A stretch of DNA of 64,000 nt from Lutimonas vermicola. GTDB taxonomy: Bacteria; Bacteroidota; Bacteroidia; Flavobacteriales; Flavobacteriaceae. A model generated the notes under the pieces. The model searched no databases. It was not told the origin of the DNA and was given only the letters and a program-made list of their open reading frames with translations. Positions 7,524 through 16,730 of the stretch are shown here, in pieces. Position 1 is the first letter of the stretch; each line of letters opens with the position of its first letter. A program made the translations under genes and the position numbers. The stretch is from positions 834,307-898,306 of the forward strand of contig NZ_JBCDNA010000003.1 in assembly GCF_038433205.1 (NCBI RefSeq), written 5' to 3'.

Positions 7524-10500
7524 TTAGGGGAGTATTTTACTAATAATTGTTCGCGAGTTCTGCAGTTTGGCGCGCAATATATAAACAGACCTTTTGGGAA
7601 AGCCTGACCAACTGATCTCAATAAATCTCTTTTGAATGTTCAGGTCTTTTAATTTCCTGCCATTGAGATCAAAAATTTCCAGGCGCCTGATCAAGTCTTT
7701 ATTGTTTGTGCTTACCGACAAGTTATTATCGTGAAGCTGCCATATGATCTTTGATTCTTGGGGTGTATGCCCCAAATCATCCAATCTTTGTTCGTCAAAC
7801 CTCAATTCAAAGCGGTCACTGAAATTTTTTACTTCTTTTAGTTCAAATACATAGGGCGCAAGCTTTAAATTTTGACTTCGTTTTAACAACTTATCGTATA
7901 AAAAAATATCAGTATCCGGTGACCAGCTGGTCAAGGGGTCAAGGCTTATTTGTAAAGAAGTGTTTTCGGGAATTCTACTTTCAAACCCCAGCAGAATTTT
8001 TTCATTTCCCTGAAAAGGAGGTAAGCCCTGAATTGCCAGTTTATAACCTTTAATAACCGAATAAAAGCTAAGATAATTTTTAGAACCCAGGCGGGGTCCA
8101 TCGTAACGTTGGTCAAATTCAAAGGTAGCACCGTCAACAAAGCCAATCAGCAACTGACTAAAAGCACCTTTGTCATTTGAAATATTTAACCAGATCTTGT
8201 TTTCCTGTTTCTTTTTTTTCGAATTTACCGGTTTGAAAAAGTTGTCATTTCCGGCCCTGGTTCGCATGGAATTATTAAATATAAGATGGCCTTCTTTCAG
8301 GACTTCTGCAAAAAAACCCTGGCAACTGCTGATAAACTGTGTAGGTTCCTTTCCGTTTTGACTTGCTTTAACGCCGCCCGTTCCAATTGTGTATATCGCA
8401 TAATCATCTGCCGTATAGCTCTGGTCACCCAAAGAACCATCTGTGACAGCCGAGGTATGATGTGTCCAGAAATACAAAGTACCACCTGTCAAAGCTCTAT
8501 TAGAAGGGTGGTTGAGGAGTAGTTCCCCGTCTATGGCAGATGGATAAGGATTGCCAATGAAATTCCAGTGATGTTGTTGAGGCATGGATTCAGCTTGCAA
8601 CGATAAAGGTACTTCGATAGATCCATTATTTGGATCTCCGCTAAAAACAACCTCCTGAGTGCTTTTAAAAGGGGTGGCATTGGGCGCCATGGAAGTATAA
8701 CCCCTCCCAACTTGCATGACCCCCGAAACGGCCACCCATGAATCATTGTTATCATCAAGACCATCGAGATCACGGTCTTCAAAGTTTGATGCAGAGAATA
8801 TATAAAAGGAATTTTTTGGAGATTCATTGAATACGGTTTCCAAATATGCATTTTCAACCGGGCTCGACCAATATGTATAGTCAAATGGTTTGAGATCCAT
8901 AGCTGTTTTATGTACCTGTATTAAACCGTTATTTTTAATATTTCCTTTATCACTCTTCATGATAAGCGACCCTTCGTGCTTGATTTCCAAAACACCTTCT
9001 ACGGTTAAATCATTTTCGATATTGACATAGTCGGAAGGGTCAACAGATAAGGTAGCTGTCTTTAAGATTTGCAGGGAACAGGCCTCCAGGTCGCCATTTA
9101 GATCAGTGAAATAATCGCTGTCAATGATAGCATTTCTATACTGGTCCGGCTGGCCGTTTGTCCATGAGCCTTCTCTCCAAGTTGTTGGCCCCAGAGCATG
9201 AATTCCGATTCTTTTATTGACGCCGTCTGATGCCGTATCTACTTCTGGATATGGATAAACGAGCCATTCTAAAGTTTCAAAACCTGTATTTGGAGATGCC
9301 GCCTTACATCCGTATTGTCTAACCATACTGAGGTTGCTCCCCCAGTTACCTTCCCTGCCAATAATGTCGATCCTGTCGGCCCAGCAAGATTCCTCCCCTG
9401 AAGTTGAGATAACCAAGATGTCATCGCCCGTAAAGCTGCAGACTGAAGTTTTGATCTCGTTTCCGTCAAGGGCATATTGAGGGCTTGTGACATTCAGTGT
9501 TGGGCAAAATTTGATCGAAGCTCCGGCTTTTATAGACGGAATGAGTTTCTTTCTGCTCGGTTTTATTCCAATGGGATGAAAGCTGTCCTCGTTTCGAAAT
9601 AAAGCAAGATAATAGGTGTTTTCGTCAATAGTCTGATCACTGATATTGGTTAGTTCTATCCATTTATTATTCCCTGCACCTTCATAGTATTGAGAGATCA
9701 ATAAGGGATGTGTTACCGGTGCCGTACCCTCGGCTTGTATGACAAAGGCAAAAGGATTTTCTGAAGCGTCACTATTGTGGATTTCAACTTTGGCCGTATG
9801 AATTATTGATTGAACAGGCCTATAAGAAACATTGAATTCAAGGCTGTCGTTAGGCGGGATATTAACGGGGGCTAAATAATCAGTTGAGAAATGCAGGGCG
9901 TCTGTACCGGAGATTTTAATATTGTTCACATCGAGTCCCTTGTTCCCGGAGTTTTTAATGGTGAAATAACGATAGATAATCGTATCCTTTGCAATGGGAA
10001 AGGCCCCAAAATAGGTGTTGTTTTTTTTGGTAGAGGCCGTACTTCTGTCTAAAATAGGCTCCCCAAGCCCGTATAGCTCTATTTCCGGAAGGTCTTCTTT
10101 GCAATAACTTGAATGAAAGCCCAGGTCATTTGTCACTTCTGGTCCATAGCTATCCCATTCACTTAAGTCAAATTCATTATTGGGGCTTTTGACATAACTT
10201 TTTCGCCTGAGCGTCAGATCTTTTCCAAAATTGATGGAATCCCCGATAACTCCGATCAGATCAATGATTTTTTCATCTTTGTATAAAGCAATTTTGTCAT
10301 CGCCATTGAAGTTCATCACCGAACTGTTGGTACTAAGATCAGCGGGTATGTTCAGCGTTTCCTGATCATCTTCAATAACAAATACAGACCAGGGTTCAAG
10401 CATTCCCGACAACCTGAGTGTTGCAGAATACTCGAGATTACTTCCGGTATATTTTACGAGTTGATAGGAATCAAGGTCAAGCATTGAATCACTTGGGTTG

Positions 10501-11141
10501 TAAATCTCAATATAGTTGTTCCTATGGGATCTGGAAGAACTCCCTTCCAAATATTCGGAAATCATCAGATCGGCACAATAATGAAGGGGTTCACCCGAAA
10601 GCTGAATATTGTCAAGCCCCGCTATATCGGATCCATTTTGCTTGACGCTGATTCGGAGTTTAACGGTAGAAATAGAGTTAGATATGCCTATCTGGATCTT
10701 TGTCCAGGCATCCGTTGAGAAATTATCTTCCCCTTCTATAAAAAAAACTTCAGGTTGCATCACCCCGTCGAGCCAAAGCTGATACTTCATATCATCGCCA
10801 TTGTCATAGCCCTGGACCTGAACATCAAACGACAAAATAACCTTTCTGAAATCGGCGATATTGATTGTAGAGAATTCAATATGTTCAAAACCTGAAGAGC
10901 CGCAATTTCCATTGAGGTCTTGTATCCCCCAGAATAAATCTCCTTCACTGGGCATGATATCCCCAAGGGAAGCATGGTAATTCCATGTATCGTCCTCTAT
11001 AGTGCACAGTGGAGTGGACAAATTTTCTATAGGCCAGTTATCACCCGATTTTTCAAATCCATGTTTAGAGATAAGGGCAGATTGGGCGAATGTCTGAATA
11101 AGATAGAGTAGGAGATAAAGGCATAAATAGTACTTCAGCAT
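7524..11141 (-). CDS. Giant secreted protein: lamin-tail domains and type IX sorting domain
   Basis: About 1,205 residues from the ATG at 11141, which gives a clean signal peptide (MLKYYLCLYLLLYLIQTFAQ); a longer reading would overlap recX. In order: a jelly-roll-like N-terminal region (about 20-190), a first lamin-tail domain (about 190-305, LMISEYLEGSS, NNYIEIYNPSD), an Ig-like choice-of-anchor region (about 375-475), a second lamin-tail domain (about 478-600, LLISQYYEGAGNNKWIELTN), a long beta-rich region, and a C-terminal type IX sorting domain (LEIFDLNGRKLKDL to the end). It should cross the outer membrane by the type IX system and be anchored or released. The ligand or substrate is unknown. 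Confidence 0.85.
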   Translation of the reverse strand: MLKYYLCLYLLLYLIQTFAQSALISKHGFEKSGDNWPIENLSTPLCTIEDDTWNYHASLGDIMPSEGDLFWGIQDLNGNCGSSGFEHIEFSTINIADFRKVILSFDVQVQGYDNGDDMKYQLWLDGVMQPEVFFIEGEDNFSTDAWTKIQIGISNSISTVKLRISVKQNGSDIAGLDNIQLSGEPLHYCADLMISEYLEGSSSRSHRNNYIEIYNPSDSMLDLDSYQLVKYTGSNLEYSATLRLSGMLEPWSVFVIEDDQETLNIPADLSTNSSVMNFNGDDKIALYKDEKIIDLIGVIGDSINFGKDLTLRRKSYVKSPNNEFDLSEWDSYGPEVTNDLGFHSSYCKEDLPEIELYGLGEPILDRSTASTKKNNTYFGAFPIAKDTIIYRYFTIKNSGNKGLDVNNIKISGTDALHFSTDYLAPVNIPPNDSLEFNVSYRPVQSIIHTAKVEIHNSDASENPFAFVIQAEGTAPVTHPLLISQYYEGAGNNKWIELTNISDQTIDENTYYLALFRNEDSFHPIGIKPSRKKLIPSIKAGASIKFCPTLNVTSPQYALDGNEIKTSVCSFTGDDILVISTSGEESCWADRIDIIGREGNWGSNLSMVRQYGCKAASPNTGFETLEWLVYPYPEVDTASDGVNKRIGIHALGPTTWREGSWTNGQPDQYRNAIIDSDYFTDLNGDLEACSLQILKTATLSVDPSDYVNIENDLTVEGVLEIKHEGSLIMKSDKGNIKNNGLIQVHKTAMDLKPFDYTYWSSPVENAYLETVFNESPKNSFYIFSASNFEDRDLDGLDDNNDSWVAVSGVMQVGRGYTSMAPNATPFKSTQEVVFSGDPNNGSIEVPLSLQAESMPQQHHWNFIGNPYPSAIDGELLLNHPSNRALTGGTLYFWTHHTSAVTDGSLGDQSYTADDYAIYTIGTGGVKASQNGKEPTQFISSCQGFFAEVLKEGHLIFNNSMRTRAGNDNFFKPVNSKKKKQENKIWLNISNDKGAFSQLLIGFVDGATFEFDQRYDGPRLGSKNYLSFYSVIKGYKLAIQGLPPFQGNEKILLGFESRIPENTSLQISLDPLTSWSPDTDIFLYDKLLKRSQNLKLAPYVFELKEVKNFSDRFELRFDEQRLDDLGHTPQESKIIWQLHDNNLSVSTNNKDLIRRLEIFDLNGRKLKDLNIQKRFIEISWSGFPKRSVYILRAKLQNSRTIISKILP

Positions 11142-11210
11142 GATAAAGCAGATTAATCTTGGAAAAATTAAGTGATGAGAGTACATTTGGGATGCTATTT
11201 ATTTTATTGC

Positions 11211-11699
11211 ATGCAAGAAAAAAAGTTAACATATACTTTGGAGGAGGCAAAGAGATCACTTGAAAGATATTGTGTCTACCAGGATAGATGCCATCAGGAA
11301 ATTGAAAGAAAATTAAAAGAGATGAGAATGATCCCCGAGGCGCGTGAACTGATATTACTGCATTTAATGGAACACGATTTTTTGAATGAAGAAAGATTTG
11401 CCAGAAGCTTTGCCCGTGGTAAGTTCAGGATAAAACAGTGGGGCAGAAGGCGCATTGAAAGAGAATTGAAGCAACGCGATATATCGGCGTATAATGTTAA
11501 GGCGGGCTTAAGTGAGATATCGCCTGAGGCATACGAGAAAACCTTTATGGAGGTCAGCAGAAAAAGGTTTAACGGCGTCCGTGAACCCGATCAGTACAAA
11601 AAAAGGAAAAAAGTGGCAGATTATCTTTTGAGAAAGGGATATGAGAGCCATAAAGTATATGAAGTACTAAAGTACCTGGAACGGGAAAATAATTCATGA
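11211..11699 (+). CDS. recX: Regulatory protein RecX
   Basis: From the ATG at 11211 (MQEKKLTYTLEEAKRSL) the product has 162 residues of three-helix repeats typical of RecX: RYCVYQDRCHQEIERKL, HDFLNEERFARSFARGKFRIKQWGRRRIERELKQR, and KVADYLLRKGYESHKVYEVLK. RecX modulates RecA filaments. The upstream in-frame ATG at 11172 is unlikely because it adds residues foreign to the family. The gene is divergent from the large secreted-protein gene. Confidence 0.9.
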   Translation: MQEKKLTYTLEEAKRSLERYCVYQDRCHQEIERKLKEMRMIPEARELILLHLMEHDFLNEERFARSFARGKFRIKQWGRRRIERELKQRDISAYNVKAGLSEISPEAYEKTFMEVSRKRFNGVREPDQYKKRKKVADYLLRKGYESHKVYEVLKYLERENNS

Positions 11700-11729
11700 A
11701 TCGAACCAAAAAACCCTGAATGTTTTTAG

Positions 11730-11737
11730 TATATTTG
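11730..11737 (+). promoter_or_regulatory. Promoter -7 element of yqeY
   Basis: TATATTTG, a TAnnTTTG match, lies 20 nt before the yqeY ATG, so the leader would be very short. The transcript may run on into the tRNA-Arg, whose first base is 12 nt past the yqeY stop. Confidence 0.55.
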
Positions 11738-11757
11738 TTCCCCTAAATTTTTCGATT

Positions 11758-12204
11758 ATGAGTGTACAAAGTCAGGTAATGGAGCAGATGAAAGTAGCGA
11801 TGAAGGCAAAAGATACAGTAGCCCTTGAATCATTGAGAGCATTGAAGTCAGCTTTTTTGTTGGCAAATACAAGCGGAGGTAATGTGGAACTCACTGAAGA
11901 CGACGAGATAAAAATCGTGCAAAAACTGGTAAAGCAAAGAAAAGACAGTGCAGCCATTTTCGAGGAGCAGAACAGAATGGATCTTGCAGAACCTGAAATT
12001 GCACAAGCCAAAGTTTTGGAACAATTCCTTCCAGCCCAAATGGGGGAAGAAGAATTGAAATCAGCCATTGGAGCAATCATTGCCCAAACCGGTGCAAGTT
12101 CAATGAAAGACATGGGAAAAGTAATGGGTATGGCTTCAAAGCAACTAGCAGGTAAAGCCGATGGCAAAGCCATTTCAATGGTTGTGAAAGAATTGTTGAG
12201 TTAA
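11758..12204 (+). CDS. GatB/YqeY-domain protein
   Basis: The 148-residue protein matches the YqeY family over its full length: LRALKSAFLLANT, EDDEIKIVQKLVKQRKDSAAIFEEQNRMDLAEPEIAQAKVLEQFLP, and the C-terminal GKVMGMASKQLAGKADGKAISMVVKELL. The fold is shared with the tRNA-binding tail of GatB amidotransferase; the cellular role is not settled. It is immediately followed by a tRNA gene. Confidence 0.9.
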   Translation: MSVQSQVMEQMKVAMKAKDTVALESLRALKSAFLLANTSGGNVELTEDDEIKIVQKLVKQRKDSAAIFEEQNRMDLAEPEIAQAKVLEQFLPAQMGEEELKSAIGAIIAQTGASSMKDMGKVMGMASKQLAGKADGKAISMVVKELLS

Positions 12205-12215
12205 AATATTTATCT

Positions 12216-12289
12216 GGCCCCGTGGCGCAACTGAATAGCGCATCAGATTTCGGCTCTGAGGGTTACAGGTTTGAATCCTGTCGGGGTCA
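12216..12289 (+). tRNA. tRNA-Arg (anticodon TCG)
   Basis: All four arms fold. The acceptor GGCCCCG pairs with CGGGGTC with one G-T pair, the D arm is GCGC/GCGC, and the anticodon stem TCAGA/TCTGA has loop TTTCGGC, so the anticodon is TCG, reading CGA. The T arm is ACAGG/CCTGT with loop TTTGAAT, and the discriminator is A. CCA is not encoded. Its 3' end is the integration site of the island that follows, and the gene remains complete at the left junction. Confidence 0.95.
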
Positions 12290-12290
12290 C
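12277..12290 (+). repeat. Left attachment repeat (attL) in the tRNA-Arg 3' end
   Basis: CCTGTCGGGGTCAC here is identical to 34358-34371. Allowing one mismatch the match extends three bases to the left. It covers the 3' T-stem and acceptor strand of the tRNA, a classic tyrosine-integrase target. Confidence 0.85.
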
Positions 12291-12312
12291 TACTTTAGTA
12301 GTATTTTGATCA

Positions 12313-12347
12313 AAACACCGTAAATTAAATGTTTATGGTGTTTTTTT
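12313..12347 (+). terminator. Terminator behind tRNA-Arg, inside the island
   Basis: AAACACCGTAAA and TTTATGGTGTTT pair (one G-T) around a seven-base loop, followed by seven T. It would end the tRNA transcript in the integrated state, replacing the terminator displaced to 34381. Confidence 0.75.
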
Positions 12348-12536
12348 ATGCATAAATGTATCAAAATTCACAATTTTTCTCATTCTAAAGGTGTCCAAAT
12401 CGGGCGCATTATTTAAAACTTTTTATGGACACCAGAAATAATGTATCATTTGTGTGCAAATGTTTTACGCATCTTTTTATTGTCATTTATTTCGGGTAGT
12501 ATAAGTATAGATTATTAATTTTTAAACAATTTTAGG

Positions 12537-13757
12537 ATGGGTTCAATTACGATACTATTTTATCTAAAAAACAGAAAAAATAAGAAGGGAGAATGTCAAA
12601 TTTATTTAAGGCTTACTGTGGATGGGAAGCGCAAAGAAACTAGCTTAAATCGCTCTATATTAAAAAGTAGATGGGATAAAGGTAAGCAGTGTGGGAAAGG
12701 ACGAACTGAAGATATACTCAGTTTGAATAAGCTTTTAAACAGTGTAAAACAAAGTCTGTACCAGAAGCAACAAGAAATGATTTATAATGCTGAAGATATT
12801 ACGGTTGAAAGTTTAATGAATAAATATTTAGGGATAGGTGAAAGAATCAAGCATCTAATGGTAGTTATTAAAGAAGACAACCAACGAACTAAAAACCTTG
12901 TTAAAGAAGGTACTTATAGAAAATATATTGCACTAACAAACCATGTGCAGGAGTTCTTAACTTTTCAATATAATGTACCCGATTTAAATATTAAAAAAAT
13001 TGATTATCAGTTCGTGGATGATTTTGATTATTACTTAAGAACAGAAAAGTTGATAGGTAATAACACAACTGTAAGGTATGTCAAAACTTTAAAAAAAATT
13101 ATCCAGTCAGCGCTAAACAAAGGGTGGATCAAAACGAATCCTTTTATAAACTATAAGGTGAAATTTGATAAAGTTACAATAGATCCACTTACGGAAGAGG
13201 AAGTTCAAATAATTAGAAATAAAGAAATTGACATTAAAAGATTGGATCAAGTACGTGACCTTTTTGTGTTTGTATGTTATACCGGTTTAAGTTATGCCGA
13301 CCTTGCAAAATTGAGCAATAAATATATAGTTACTGGAATTGATGGGAATAAGTGGATAAAAATTTATCGTAGTAAAACAGGAGAACTTAGTTCTGTGCCA
13401 ATTCTACCTCAAGCAGCTGTTATATTGAAAAAATATGAGAATAATCCTAGTTGTAAAAATAGAGGAATTCTTCTACCTGTATTAAGCAACGAAAGGTACA
13501 ATGCTTACCTCAAAGAAATTGGAACTATATGCGGCATATCGAAGAATCTTACTACTCATTTAGCTCGTCATACTTGTGGAACCTTTCTTGCTAATAAACT
13601 TATAAGCAGAGAAACTATTGGTAAAATTCTTGGGCAATCTGATTGGAGATCAACAGCTCATTATGCTAAGACTACTGATATTAGGGTGTCACAAGAAATA
13701 ACTGAATTAATGGATGTAGATGATATTTCCTCAGATCAATCTATAGAAGCTGTGTAA
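12537..13757 (+). CDS. Tyrosine integrase of the island
   Basis: The 406-residue recombinase has the Bacteroidota layout: an arm-binding domain (residues 1-90, ITILFYLKNRKNKKGECQIYLRL), a SAM-like core-binding domain (about 120-215) and a catalytic domain (about 220-390). Catalytic residues visible are H341 and R344 (HLARHT) and the nucleophile Y376 (AHYAKT). At the usual first arginine (TGLR) it has S252 (CYTGLSYADL), the same substitution known in IntDOT of Bacteroides conjugative transposons. It begins about 250 bases inside the island next to attL and should catalyse integration into, and excision from, the tRNA. Confidence 0.92.
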   Translation: MGSITILFYLKNRKNKKGECQIYLRLTVDGKRKETSLNRSILKSRWDKGKQCGKGRTEDILSLNKLLNSVKQSLYQKQQEMIYNAEDITVESLMNKYLGIGERIKHLMVVIKEDNQRTKNLVKEGTYRKYIALTNHVQEFLTFQYNVPDLNIKKIDYQFVDDFDYYLRTEKLIGNNTTVRYVKTLKKIIQSALNKGWIKTNPFINYKVKFDKVTIDPLTEEEVQIIRNKEIDIKRLDQVRDLFVFVCYTGLSYADLAKLSNKYIVTGIDGNKWIKIYRSKTGELSSVPILPQAAVILKKYENNPSCKNRGILLPVLSNERYNAYLKEIGTICGISKNLTTHLARHTCGTFLANKLISRETIGKILGQSDWRSTAHYAKTTDIRVSQEITELMDVDDISSDQSIEAV

Positions 13758-13971
13758 TAATTTCTAAATAGATGAACCTAGCCTCAGGTTTTCATTCGAG
13801 GTTTTTTCATTTTTAGATTATTTTATAATATGGATATACCACATAATAATGAATCAATTTGAAATAAAAATCACTTTTTTTATCATCCAGAAACATTCTT
13901 AATTCTAGTTAGTGTATTATTTAAATAGCTCATAATAGATATGGGATTAATTAACACATAAAATAATTGAG

Positions 13972-14235
13972 ATGAAAGTAGAATTTATAACAAAAGCAGA
14001 CCTAATAGAGTTCAAGGAAGAGATATCAGAAAGTTTAACAACGTCAATCAAAGAATTTAAACCTAAGAAATGGTTGCGTTCTAAGGAGGTGCGTAAAATG
14101 CTTGGAATTAGTCCTGGCACACTGCAAAACTTTCGTATTAATGGTCTTATTCCACATACCAAGATTGGAGGGACACTCTTCTACGATTACGATGAAATTA
14201 TTAAAGTGCTTAAAGAAAATAAGAGCGTCAATTGA
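13972..14235 (+). CDS. Excisionase-like helix-turn-helix protein
   Basis: The 87-residue protein has an N-terminal helical stretch and a C-terminal MerR/Xis-type HTH (about residues 35-80): KWLRSKEVRKMLGISPGTLQNFRINGLIPHTKIGGTLFYDYDEI. Proteins of this type next to integrases in Bacteroidota elements act as recombination directionality factors or as local repressors. It sits 214 nt after the integrase in the same direction. The general class is clear, the exact role inferred. Confidence 0.8.
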   Translation: MKVEFITKADLIEFKEEISESLTTSIKEFKPKKWLRSKEVRKMLGISPGTLQNFRINGLIPHTKIGGTLFYDYDEIIKVLKENKSVN

Positions 14236-14343
14236 TTAATGAACTTGTATAAATAGATGAGGCTAGATTTGCAATCGAAGAGGAGAAGCTCTACTCCCTG
14301 CCTCATTAAAACTTCAAGAGCATTAATAAAAAAGAGTATTATT

Positions 14344-15615
14344 ATGAAGGAATTAGAAATAGAATTCGAAGGTGGTTTTCGTAGAGCATCAAAGTTTTTA
14401 ACTCGGAAGCACGGTGCGAATTTTGCCATCTTAATTGATGGTTTGATTTATATATATAATCAAAATTTAGATAAACTCGTCCAAACTAATGATGACCAAT
14501 ATTCCGTTAAAGTTTCAAATGGTTTCCTTTCTAGGGCGACAGGACTGGGACCTGATATCGTGAAGCGTCAAATGATTAAAATAGAAAAAATAGGGCTTGT
14601 TACCGCAACTAAAAAAGGTCAAGGAAATACAAAGCATTATACAATTCATGTTGAAGACATAAATATATATATAAAAGCTTTGGAATCTGAATTTAAGATC
14701 TGGTTTGAGCAGTCATTAAATTATGGTAAAAAAGAAATGTCAAGGTCAATAGAAGCAGATAAAATTAAAGAAGAAAAAAGAAGTAGAAACTTCAAAGCAA
14801 CAATTGATAATCTACAGAAGAACAATGTAAAAGAACTAAACGGGTTGGTGCAAAACCAACCAACCAAACTGGTTAAAACCAACTTTCCTAAAAAGGCAAC
14901 ACCAACCGTAGAAGAAAGAACAGAAGAAAGAAAACAAGATAGAATTATTGAAACAACAACAGATCCAAAAAACAAAATAAAAAATATTGTTGTGAATAAA
15001 GTGTTTTCATCTGAAGACGATAAAGGAACCTATACTATTCTCAGAGACTTTAATGAGAAGAAAGTATATCAAGAAGAATATGAATATTTTGTAAAGAGAT
15101 TTACCGATGAAGAACTGGAAACTAAGCTAGAAGAGCTCAGAAATCAAATAACCGAAATAGACCTAAATCATATTATTTTTGATTCTGATGAAATTGGTGG
15201 AATATGTGAAGATAGCTTTTTAGAAGATATTACTTCTGATGATATAATGATGCACATATATGATGAGATTTGTGGCTTAACAAGAACGTTTAAACGCAAA
15301 CAAGAAAGAGAGAGAAAAAATACAAAAAAGCCTGCCTCTAAAGAAATTTCAATGTCAAACTGGAATAAGTTAAAGACGAAATATAATGATTTACCCTCAT
15401 TGAAAAATCAGGGTAAATTTTTCACATCTCAAAAGGATCAGGAAGACTTTTATAATCTATCAGAGTATCGACAAGAATATGTAATAGAATCTGTATCAAA
15501 GATGAGGGATGCAGCAACTACGGCGTCAAGACCTGCTATTTATATTGAAGAAGCAATGAAGGATAAATTAGGCGAGGTTTATGACCCTCATGCGAGGCTA
15601 AGTGTTGCCCTATAA
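14344..15615 (+). CDS. Putative DNA-binding protein with winged-helix N-terminus
   Basis: From the ATG at 14344 (MKELEIEFEGGFRRAS) the protein has 423 residues; an upstream in-frame ATG at 14257 adds a basic stretch that looks non-coding. Residues 1-105 contain a helix-turn-helix/winged-helix pattern (GFLSRATGLGPDIVKRQMIKIEKIGLV, then a beta wing), the sort found in plasmid and element replication initiators. The middle (130-215) is charged and low-complexity; the C-terminal third is acidic and then helical. Position after integrase and xis suggests a replication or maintenance function for the element. No family was recognised with certainty. Confidence 0.6.
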   Translation: MKELEIEFEGGFRRASKFLTRKHGANFAILIDGLIYIYNQNLDKLVQTNDDQYSVKVSNGFLSRATGLGPDIVKRQMIKIEKIGLVTATKKGQGNTKHYTIHVEDINIYIKALESEFKIWFEQSLNYGKKEMSRSIEADKIKEEKRSRNFKATIDNLQKNNVKELNGLVQNQPTKLVKTNFPKKATPTVEERTEERKQDRIIETTTDPKNKIKNIVVNKVFSSEDDKGTYTILRDFNEKKVYQEEYEYFVKRFTDEELETKLEELRNQITEIDLNHIIFDSDEIGGICEDSFLEDITSDDIMMHIYDEICGLTRTFKRKQERERKNTKKPASKEISMSNWNKLKTKYNDLPSLKNQGKFFTSQKDQEDFYNLSEYRQEYVIESVSKMRDAATTASRPAIYIEEAMKDKLGEVYDPHARLSVAL

Positions 15616-15665
15616 GTAAACAGTGAAACCATTTAATAACACGAATTTAAAATATAAAAACCAAT

Positions 15666-16271
15666 ATGAAATCTGAATTTGACATTTCTGGACTATTCTA
15701 TATGATTGATGAATATAAGTTTAGAAAGTATCTCAATATTAAAAGAAAGAATTCCCTGATTAATAAGCCAGACATCATGGTTGTAATGATGAATCCTGGA
15801 GGCTCAAAACCGGTTGATGGAATTGATAATAATACAATAGAATCAGAAGCAATACCAGATCGGACCCAAAAACAAATCATGCAAGTTATGACTTCCTGTG
15901 GGCTTGAGTATGCACTGGTTTTGAACCTTTCTGATATACGAGAGCCCAAGTCAAATACGATGCTCTTAAAAGTCTTAGAAATGGATAAGAAAGGTGTAGT
16001 TCATTCCATATTCGATGATCGAAGAAAAGATGATTTTGATTCCATATTTGTTAAGGATATTCCTGTAATATTTGCCTGGGGCGTTGGTAAAGGTTTAAAA
16101 GAACTAGCTGAAAATGCCATCCATAGGGTTAACGATAAAAAGGCAAATGGAGTTGAAAAAGAAGGGGTTGAATGGGCCTATTACCATCCCTTACCTCAGG
16201 TTTATAAAAAGCAGATTGAATGGGTTGAGAAAATCACAAAATCTTTAAAGAGTAATTTGAATGAAAATTGA
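15666..16271 (+). CDS. DUF1643-like protein
   Basis: The 201-residue protein resembles DUF1643, a family of uncertain function related to the uracil-DNA-glycosylase fold: a hydrophobic strand ending in MMNPGGSKPVD, then DRTQKQIMQVM, a second strand YALVLNLSDIREPKS, a segment with FDSIFVKDIPVIFAWGVGKGLKEL, and a conserved-looking YYHPLPQ near the C-terminus. DUF1643 genes occur on mobile elements and have been linked with phage defence. The 3' end overlaps the next gene by 11 bases, so the two are probably translated together. Confidence 0.55.
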   Translation: MKSEFDISGLFYMIDEYKFRKYLNIKRKNSLINKPDIMVVMMNPGGSKPVDGIDNNTIESEAIPDRTQKQIMQVMTSCGLEYALVLNLSDIREPKSNTMLLKVLEMDKKGVVHSIFDDRRKDDFDSIFVKDIPVIFAWGVGKGLKELAENAIHRVNDKKANGVEKEGVEWAYYHPLPQVYKKQIEWVEKITKSLKSNLNEN

Positions 16272-16620
16272 AGAAATCGTAGGTGAATACACAATTATTG
16301 GAAGTAACCAGGATGATAGCAAGAACACATATAAAGGAAGGTTAAGTTTATCACTCGATTCTAATAATAGAATTATAGCTGAATGGATAATAAACAATGA
16401 TCAAAAACAACTTGGCTTAGGCTTTTATAAAGATAATATTCTAGTTATCAACTTCAGCTATATTGGTGGTGATGATCATGTTTTTAAAGGTGTTGCCGTT
16501 TACCGATGTATTTCTAAGGACATACTTGATGGGTTTTGGTCTGAAAAACATGGTGATCCGCTTTATTTAGGAGAAGAAAGATGTTTTAGGATTAAGGAGT
16601 TTATAGATATAATAAATTAG
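16261..16620 (+). CDS. Hypothetical 119-residue beta-rich protein
   Basis: No family recognised. The sequence alternates short hydrophobic strands and turns (EYTIIGSNQDD, YKGRLSLSLDSNNRIIAEW, DNILVINFSYIGGDDHVFKGVAVYRC), suggesting a small beta-barrel or beta-sandwich without a signal peptide. The start overlaps the end of the DUF1643-like gene by 11 bases, an arrangement that points to a functional pair, for instance effector and partner. Confidence 0.6.
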   Translation: MKIEEIVGEYTIIGSNQDDSKNTYKGRLSLSLDSNNRIIAEWIINNDQKQLGLGFYKDNILVINFSYIGGDDHVFKGVAVYRCISKDILDGFWSEKHGDPLYLGEERCFRIKEFIDIIN

Positions 16621-16730
16621 TGCTGAGTAACTATTTAGAGCTGATTTATAATGCTCTTATTAACCTAACACTTGTTCATAATCAGCTATTACAGGCTAAC
16701 TTTAACATCGAGATTCTATTTTACATAATT

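Noticed and set aside
11172..11210. Upstream ATG for recX at 11172 and upstream start for the large secreted protein at 11186
   Set aside because: Both add residues foreign to the family or break the signal peptide and would make the divergent genes overlap.
11772..12173. 133-codon minus-strand frame opposite yqeY
   Set aside because: yqeY is a clear family match across its full length; the antisense frame has no recognisable pattern.
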